From assembly GCA_946902875.1 (NCBI GenBank), contig OX336351.1:372001-436000 (forward strand): 64,000 nucleotides of DNA, given 5' to 3'. Below are positions 51,701 through 60,700 of this stretch, in pieces. Below the pieces are notes generated by a model. That model did no database searches. It was not told the origin of the DNA and saw only the letters and a list, made by a program, of their open reading frames with translations. Origin of the DNA: Nematopogon swammerdamellus. Its lineage: Eukaryota > Arthropoda > Insecta > Lepidoptera > Adelidae. How positions within the stretch are numbered: the first letter of the stretch is position 1; every line of letters begins with the position of its first letter. Made by a program: the position numbers and the translations under genes.

Positions 51701-54700
51701 CCTACTGTGCGGTGCTGCGCAGGGAGTGAAACTCGAGCCGGAGCGACTTGACCCGCCCACTGCGCCGCGCCGCTGACAACGAGGGCCGCATGCACACTCT
51801 CGCGGGAGAGGCGTTCCTGTGCGGCGGGCGCTGAGGGAGCACGGTGGGTGGGTGGGTACTCACGACACAGCCGGCGGGGATCCAGACGGCGGCGGTGACG
51901 AGCACCACGACGCCCACGATGTTGTCGCGCAGGAACTCGAGCACGTTGTTGATGTTGATGTCCTCGATGATGTCCCAGAACCTCTCCACCACGTCCTGGA
52001 TCGTCTTCTCGCACACGCCCTGCGACCGCAACACACTCACATACATACCGCACACGCTGCTGTGTGTGCCCGCGCGACATAAGGTTTATTAGACAGAAGG
52101 CTGTTTGCTAAGTGGGCCAATAACGAAGTAGTCAAAATGAGAAATGGACTATTTAATAAGTAGGCCTCTGGCGCCTGAGGGGGTTATTGCTGAGTTATCG
52201 ATGTTGTGAAGCGAGAACTCAAGCAAATTACAGCACAACACCGACGACCACGCTTAGCAAAGTAATAGGACAGCGTTTCTTAACCTCAGGTCGCGACCCA
52301 AAAATTCATTGCGACAGTCGCGAGCAGTGGCGGCCAATGCCAAAAAAACCGATGGTCTATCTCAATGATAAAGATGTGGTCGCGGAGTCTATACATGACG
52401 CTTCCAGTGCAGCCCGCTCAGTTCTCTCCGTGTAGGAGCTAGTCACTCTCGGTCGGGGACCTTTTTGCAAAACCCCTCGGTCTCATTAAGTTCACAATAC
52501 GGCCAGGGTGGCAGGATCTCCGCAACGGATGATGGAGAGGGGATGATGGTGACTAGTTAGAGTGGATGTGGCTAGACCTTATTGCAGAAGCCCTGTATGC
52601 AGGGCGTGCCGTCTGGCAGGATGTCCATGTGCGCGACGGGGAAGCAGGTCTTGTTGAGGCTCTTGCGGCAGCACCGCTTGCACGCGTCCGCCACTGCACA
52701 CCCGCACACACCATTACAATACTCTTATCATCACGTTATGTGCATTTGGAAAGTGAGATGACGGGCCATTATCACCAGCTCCGGCTGCAACGTACCTGCC
52801 AGTTAACCCCTGTCATGTGTATGAGAAATGCCTCTGTATATAACCGACAAATAACTGGTGGACTACAGGTAACCGGAGATGGTGGAAACGGGGGTTAGTG
52901 CTATGTAAATGAAATGAAAAATATTTATTTCTCCTATACAAAGTGATAACAAGAAAGAAACCTGAAGGAGAAAAAGGAACCAACTCAGCATTTTTGCTGT
53001 AGGAACTTGTCGGGCCCTTTTACGGCAATGCCACAGTGCAGAGCGGCTAGCGCGGCGAGACCGTGCCACGGTAGCGAGCGGAGCGGCGAGATCAAACATG
53101 TTTGAATTAATTAGACGCGCGCCGCTGCCGCTCAAAAATCCGCCCGTTTCGCTAGCGGCCACGGTGACATCTGGCGATATGCGGCATGTGTTTGTTGTCG
53201 GCATGCGCTTGCACCGTGGCCGAGCCGTTAACATTCTTCAGATAAATTGAATCAGACCAATACAACATAACAATATAAACATAAACAATAACATTAACGC
53301 GAAACAAAAAATTGCACACTTATATACATAACACAACAAAGAAAGAAAAAAGAAATGAAGGGAAGAACTGACATGGCACCTAGTTCACCCGGTGTTATGG
53401 GCTGACATCACGGATGTTGTAGGTGATGTAGCCAACCGTGTCAGTTTCCATAAGAAAAACACATTACCCTCCTTTGCGTCGCGCAGTCGGGTAAAAAACA
53501 AAGAATTTAATAAAAAATTTAAGGAGAAGAAGGCATGAATGTATGGCTGATTGGCGTGTATGATGCAGACTGCCGCATGCAGCGGACATACAGACCGATG
53601 TCGCACATGCAGCTGTGCATGCCCTGAGTCTCGCAGTACGGCACGCAGCTGCCGTTGCGGCACCGGCCGCGCTCCGCGCACTCGTGCTCGTCCGCCACCG
53701 CCGGCGCCTGCGGATATGTTGAGTGAGGTGTATGATATGCACAGCAGTCGGTTACTGCAGCGGACATACAGACCGATGTCGCACATGCAGCTGTGCATGC
53801 CCTGAGTCTCGCAGTACGGCACGCAGCTGCCGTTGCGGCACCGGCCGCGCTCCGCGCACTCGTGCTCGTCCGCCACCGCCGGCGCCTGCGGATATGTTGA
53901 GTGAGGTGTATGATATGCACAGCAGTCGGTTACTGCAGCGGACATACAGACCGATGTCGCACATGCAGCTGTGCATGCCCTGAGTCTCGCAGTACGGCAC
54001 GCAGCTGCCGTTGCGGCACCGGCCGCGCTCCGCGCACTCGTGCTCGTCCGCCACCGCCGGCGCCTGCGGATATGTTGAGTGAGGTGTATGATATGCACAG
54101 CAGTCGGTTACTGCAGCGGACATACAGACCGATGTCGCACATGCAGCTGTGCATGCCCTGAGTCTCGCAGTACGGCACGCAGCTGCCGTTGCGGCACCGG
54201 CCGCGCTCCGCGCACTCGTGCTCGTCCGCCACCGCCGGCGCCTGTTGTATGTGTAGTTATATTGTATTTCTTTATAATAAACTTATACTCATTGTTGTTG
54301 ATTTGACTTGATATATTTAAGTATCACATATAGTTACACCAGATATAGTTAACTATAATAAAATCCAACGTCTGCTTTCTGTCTGAGTGTCTGAGTGTAT
54401 GTCTGTCTGTCCGCTTATAACTCGAGAATCACTGAACCGATTTTAATAAAAAAAAATTCTACGGATAGCTTGATTCTTCCCATCAACTATAGGCTACTTA
54501 CTATCACGCTAAATGGCTTATGAGGTTAGCAGTGAAGTGAAATATGAGAGCGGGCGGAGCCGCGGGCACAGCTTGTAGTTAATGTAATGTAAATAGGCAG
54601 AGCACCACTGTGCTATATATAGATTCTTCAGTATTCATATTTATGCTGTAAATATTAATGCTCTTGTGAGCGGTAGTATGGGTTAATTATTTGTAAGTTA

Positions 54701-57700
54701 CTATAATATAATACTTATAAAGTACTAACATAACATTGTGACTTGCTAAGTTTGTTTGTCAGTTCTTCTTTCCATTGAATTAGAACTGGCGGAATTTTCG
54801 ACATGTCCAAACATAAGTTAGCTACCTATGGACGAAATTAGGCATACAATACATTCAGCGTCCACTGCTAGACATACGCCTCTCCAATTCCCTCCATTCC
54901 TCCCGGCCTTCAGCGGTACGGAACCACTACTTTACAGAGATGTACTTGATGTCGTCGTCCCACCTGGCGGATGGGCTTCCCACACTCCGTTTTCCCGTCC
55001 ACGGCCGCCAGTGTAAGGCACGGTTACTTCAACCATCATCGCCTTTTCGGTTGAGGTTCACAGCCTACTTCCACTTGAGCTTAGCCACCCGGTATCCAAT
55101 ATCGACTACTTTGGTGCGTCGGCGGATTGCCTCGTTATGCACCGAGATATTCCCAGCATAGCTCGCTTTTAGCTTTTCAACTTTCATCTTTATATTATCT
55201 AATCTCAAACATCCAAAGGTTGACTGTAAGAAATCTCTGTAAGGGATAAGTACGCCTTTGCACCTTATGTAAATTTTCTAATGTATTTGTTACTGTTTAA
55301 TGTTTACTGGAGCAATAAAGGATTTTCTGTCGGAGTACTTGTTTCACACTCATACGTCATAACCGGGCCAAATCTTGAAATCAAAATTGTATGATAAAAT
55401 ACCTTGGGGCAGTCGGCGGAGGCTCCGTTGCAGGTGGCCTCGCCCTCGCAGGCCGAGTGCGCCGCCTCGCGGCATACCACGCCCGGCAGCGCGAACACGC
55501 ACCCCGCGCAGCACGGCGAGTTCTTGTCGCTACGCACGCACACACACAACAACCCTCCGCACATCATCCACTTGTTAAGCTAAACGCTGACTGCAAGTAT
55601 ACTCCCATAGTGATAAGTCTGTCTTATGCACTCCCAGAGCCAACTGTCATTGTCTCCCTCTACGGAGACAAGTCATGCTGCATCGTCATAGCCCCAGTGC
55701 GGCGTTGCTATCGCTTACTCGCTCTCGCTTGCCTACCGATGACAGTAGCGAGAGAGAAACATGAAATCGCTCACCCTTCATCGGGCGACCGTCGCAATCT
55801 TCGTGTTTCTCTCTCACTCCTGTCACAGGGAGGCAAGCGAGAGCGAGTAAGCGATAGCAACGTCGCACTGGGGCTATGACGATGCAGCATGGCTTGTCTC
55901 CGTTGAGGGAGACGAATGACAGTCGGCTCTGGCACTCCTGTACTTGTTTTAAACTTTTTGCCAATACCATGTCGGCTCGACGGGCTACTGTTTTTTTTTT
56001 CTAGACAGCCGAGCCGGCACACGCATCACACAGCCAATAACGCCACTCCTCGCGAAACCACGCTCAGAGAGGCGCCATGCCAGCTACAAGGCGGACAAAA
56101 AGGTTCTTGTCTAATTTGTCAGCCTCGATAGCTCAGTGGTGCAGACAGTCAACTGTCGCTATTGAATGTTAAGCAACGCTGGGTGCGGTCAGTACTTGGA
56201 TGGGTGACCGCTGACCGTTGGAGGCTGACCGAGGTTCGGATTCCTCGTAAAACTGTAGGTACCTTCCCTCCTAATCTTACTTGGTGGTAGGGTTTAACCC
56301 GCCCGGGTTGGTACCACCGCACTGAATGAAACGTCGGTCAAAACGGCTATGTAAATAGTTTGTGTTTTCCGGCCAGTTCAGTGTAGCCGGCACGATCAAA
56401 GGGGGAAGCACTGACATGGCACCTAGTTCACCCGGTGTTATGGGCTGACATCACGGACGTTGTAGGTGATGTAGCCAACCGTGTCAGTTTCCATAAAAAA
56501 AAAAAAATAAATAAAAAATTTATTAACACGCCTTTTGAAGATCCCCAGGTTATATAGGTGGTGGAGAACACACTCGCCGGAAGACCGTTCCATATTTTCG
56601 CCGTACGACACAGAACGATTTCGAAAAGCGAAATGGATGTTACGAGCTATTCCGGCGGGTGTGACGGAAACGGATGGAGGCAGGAGGCTCATACCTCCTG
56701 CCCCCAATTTCAGACCACTGGCCACAGTAGCACAGATTACTTAATAGTTACTCCGTAACAGATAAATCTCTCCATAGAAAAAGTTCCACAACTACGGCTT
56801 TAATAGCCTAATGTTTCACGTCGCCAATCGCTGCGTGCGAAAATGTACCTAAACGATCGAGTGTAAAGTGCATTATTGCTTTGCAGCTGCACGCAGTTGC
56901 GTGGGCGCGCGTGTAGGTATGCTCCGCGCGGCTGTCGAATTTCCACTGAATTATGCTCACCGGCGGCCGCCAGGCGGTAGGTAGTTAGCGCGCGCAAGTA
57001 CATAGAGTGCGTGAGGCCTCACAGTAGTACCTATATAAGCTTATTTACGATCCTCTTATAGGAGCAGAGAATTCTACACAATAGAAACAGAATGTTACCT
57101 GCACACGGCACCTTGATTCTTTCGCAGTTTGCAGTTCTTGTCGCAGCACAGGTCATTATCTTCCGTCCCTGAAATTATCATAAACATTGTTACTGTTTTA
57201 TTTGAGCCTTTGACAAAGTTTGGCACAACAAAATATGTACTTTAAAATTAAAATAAATTCTCTCATTGGTCTCCTCAGGAATGATGGAAACACAGCCGAG
57301 TCCGTCGAGACAACAAAGTAGAGCAAATATTGAACATGGAGGCACTAATGCTTGTTTTATTTATTTATTTATATATTACAATGTTACAGAGCAAGCCCCA
57401 AAATTTTACAATGTAGAATTTAATTCAAAGTTAGCTCAATGTATCTCACCGCGTGCTTTTGAATGACTTTAGTATTGCAGTTGAAGACGTCTAGATCCGG
57501 AAACATGAGCAACATTCGGTTGAGTGTGGTTTATAGTGTGGATATACTCATGTTCTCAAAAGCGACAAAGCATGTAGTACTTGTTGAACTTACAGTTCCA
57601 TGGGAAAGTAACATACCGAAGGACCACAACATCAAGCTTAACAAGTACTGCAACTTAGTAGACCGGATTGTGAGAAACGGATTCAAGACTGATCTCTTCG

Positions 57701-60700
57701 CTGTGGAAGTCGGAGCAAGAGGACTACCAGCGAAGTCGCTCTACAGTCTCTTCAAGAATCTAGGGCTCCCAAGATCGACGCTAAGCTCATATATGGAGAG
57801 AGCTTCGAAAACGTCACTGGAAGCATCCTACAGAATATGGATAGGTAGAGAGAGGGAGGTCGAGAGCGGGACTGGTGGTTTCCCCGCGTCCTAGTCAACG
57901 CAGACTAGCTGACGAGGGCTTGAAGCGAGCCGAAACGTGAAGCATGCGCGGGAAATTTTGAGTGGCCACTCGCTAGTCCCGGCCTCGATTAATACCCTTC
58001 TCTACTGCCGATGGGCCCGGATATGTTCGGTGAAGCCATCGCAAGCCACTCTCACAATCCACACCTTCATGATTAGTGTTTAGTTAGACAGTACAGTCGC
58101 GCGCGCGAGTGCCTAGTGCCTTGCGGGTGACTGTTCACTTGTGTCTTCCTGTCGAGTGTCACTTGTTTCATTAAATGTAATTGCAATTAATATTTTTTTT
58201 ATGTAAACCAGTATAGGTAACTGAGTCAGAGGGGCCAAAAAACATGGCCCGACCAGCTAATATCACCTCCGAAAATGTAGGTGTTATATCGGAGACTTCC
58301 CTTTGGATTGCTGGCCATACTGGGCTAGGGAAGACAGCCGAGACTGCTATGTGACCACCTTACATTCAGTATCAACCCAGTCGGCTACAATTTGAGGGGA
58401 CTTATAGTAAGGGGTAAGGAAAGGGACCTGCTACGCCGGTTCCGAGCGGTGAAGCAGCAGGTGTAGGTAAGCACGTAAATTTTTCTTCAGAAAAAAACTC
58501 ATCGGTACACGCCAACCAGATTCGAACCTCGGACCGCTCGCAAGAGAAGCCAACGCCCAGACCACTCGGCCAACCGCCACCATTATACTATTGTTAAATT
58601 TTAATTAATAGTAATTTACGACACATTGTTAAGATTCAGATTCAGAGCCGGCGAATTTCACTTTCCACTATGTCACTCCCCCACCCGGCGGGAGGTCTCC
58701 CCGCACTCCGTTCCCCTGTCCACGGCTGCCAGTAAATGTGAATCGAGCTTAAGGTCAACACTAAATGAGTGCGGTCTGGTGGGCACATCAGCCGACAAGA
58801 CGACAATAAACGGGCGTAGGCGGCCAGGAGACCACCCACCAGGTGGTATGGCGAAGTACATTGGTAGCAATCTAGAAGTGGATGCAGAAATTTCGACAGA
58901 CGGACTGACTATAGTCCATATAGCATACAGTCTGTGTTTTTGGAAGACGGAGTAAATTGATGTTTGACAGACATTAGAGTGTTGCACGCTTTGCACCACT
59001 ACTGATTGTAGTGGATGAAAATAGTATCGACTTTTACACGACACGACACGACACACCTTCACACATAATATGTGGCGCTACCTGTGGCGCTGACAACTTA
59101 ACAGTTTTCTAGCTAGGTTTAGCTGAATATGTTGTCAATTAAATCCACAATTAGGTAAATATTAGAGTTTACAGCATTTCATTAGTTAATCAATCGATAA
59201 AAGTATCGATAGCAACTACATGCCTATTTAAAATTTGCCAGAAACTGGCAACACTCCAGACGTCACTTTCCTCCGTCTTCCAAAAAAACAAACTATAGCA
59301 GTCTTGGCTATGTATATCGATGCAGCGACTGTCGCCGTGAGGTATACAGACCGAGCAGCCCTGCGTCGCACTCCTCGCCGCCCTCCACGCGCAGGTTGCC
59401 GCAGAAGCTCTCCTCGGGCTCGGAGAAGCAACGGCCCGACTTGGCCTGCAGCACCTTGCGGATAGAGCGCAGGCTGCACGGCGAGAACCTCTGCGCACGC
59501 ACACGTCACACACTATATTCACTTTATATGCCATCATTGTAGCCGCTGACGCTGTAGGTGTACATGAGGTAGGAGCCGCCCTGGCTGGCGGAGGGCGAGC
59601 ACTCGGGGATGTCGGGGTCGTGCTCGGAGCCCCAGTTGTGTCCGAACTCGTGTGCCGTCACCGGGTCCGCACAGGGACAGAGGAGCGAGTGGCGGTTACC
59701 TTGTTGTTGACGTCATAGCCGCTGACGCTGTAGGTGTACATGAGGTAGGAGCCGCCCTGGCTGGCGGAGGGCGAGCACTCGGGGATGTCGGGGTCGTGCT
59801 CGGAGCCCCAGTTGTGTCCGAACTCGTGTGCCGTCACCAGGTCGGCCTCGCGCGTGATCACACGCTGCCCGTAGTGGTTGCGGCTCGAACTCAGCCCAGA
59901 GTTCAGGTATAGCGTGTAGCCGTTCTTGAAGTATTCTGTGAGTGTATGGCGATGTTATAGATATTATACCTGCATGATACTGCAGCCGATTGTATATTTA
60001 GGAACTTTACAAAGCACAAAAACCAAACGTAATGTCACCTAATCCAATGTTAGCTTCATTCTAACGCCCCTAGAAACTTTGTAAAGCAGCTAAATATAGA
60101 ATCTGCCTGCGAAAGATATATCAATGGACATATGGAATTTGTAACTTGTGGCGATTCATAGTAACTTCAAGCTGCACCGAGATCAATAGAACGGTTCTCG
60201 TGCATATCTGTTGTAACTTTCAATATGTCTAATGGCCAATTTCGCCATTACTCTCGGGGAGTATGTATCGAATACAATATTCTCAAATAACAAGATATGT
60301 GTAAGATAACTGTAGCCATTCTTTTGATGATTCTCACATCATCGGTAAAATGTAAAAAAATTAACTTACTTTCTACTTACAAATACCTACGTCAGATAGT
60401 ATTTTCTACTGCCACAAATGTATAGGGCTCAAAACTTAGCACAAGTTCGTCGCAGTGGACGAATATTAGTGGTAGCCGCTACTCCCTAGGTACCACTGCA
60501 TCTTGCCAACCTTTTAGAACAGTGTCAATACTTATTTATGATAAAAGCCAATAGGTAACCAGTAAGCCAGTAGTTTAAATTTCAGTAACGTGCAAGTCAT
60601 GCGAGCATAAAAATAAAATAGAATATATATTAAAATAAAAAAACGTAAATAATAAACTCACAATGATCCACCACCAGGGCTGGAACAAAAATAAATAATA

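Larger units (their letters stand above)
53579..54241 (-). repeat. Four tandem copies of an ADAM17 exon
   Basis: A 178-bp unit (112-bp exon plus 66-bp intron) is repeated, giving exon copies at 54130-54241, 53952-54063, 53774-53885 and 53596-53707. The copies appear identical, each with an acceptor and the same GTCTGT donor. Confidence 0.92.

Noticed and set aside
51648..51790. Alternative cytoplasmic-tail exon of the ADAM17-type gene right after the transmembrane exon
   Set aside because: Open frames exist, but the exons at 49903-50012 and 48851-48905 fit phase and tail composition better. This segment looks like intron.
52266..52330. hAT-like internal sequence (TTTCTTAACCTCAGGTCGCG)
   Set aside because: It resembles the interior of hAT-type MITEs, but I could not find ends or a target duplication, so I do not list it as an element.
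53385..54098. 237-codon minus-strand open frame over the exon array
   Set aside because: The 178-bp period shifts the frame by one per unit, so the frame reads the same exon in three frames plus introns. It is not a separate gene.
58500..58582. A Leu/Ser tRNA gene
   Set aside because: A and B boxes are present, but no tRNA cloverleaf closes and the segment continues into SINE body.
60661..60680. Micro-exon in the ADAM17-type gene
   Set aside because: It has CAG and GTGAGT at its sides, but the flanking exons join in phase to a continuous catalytic domain without it.
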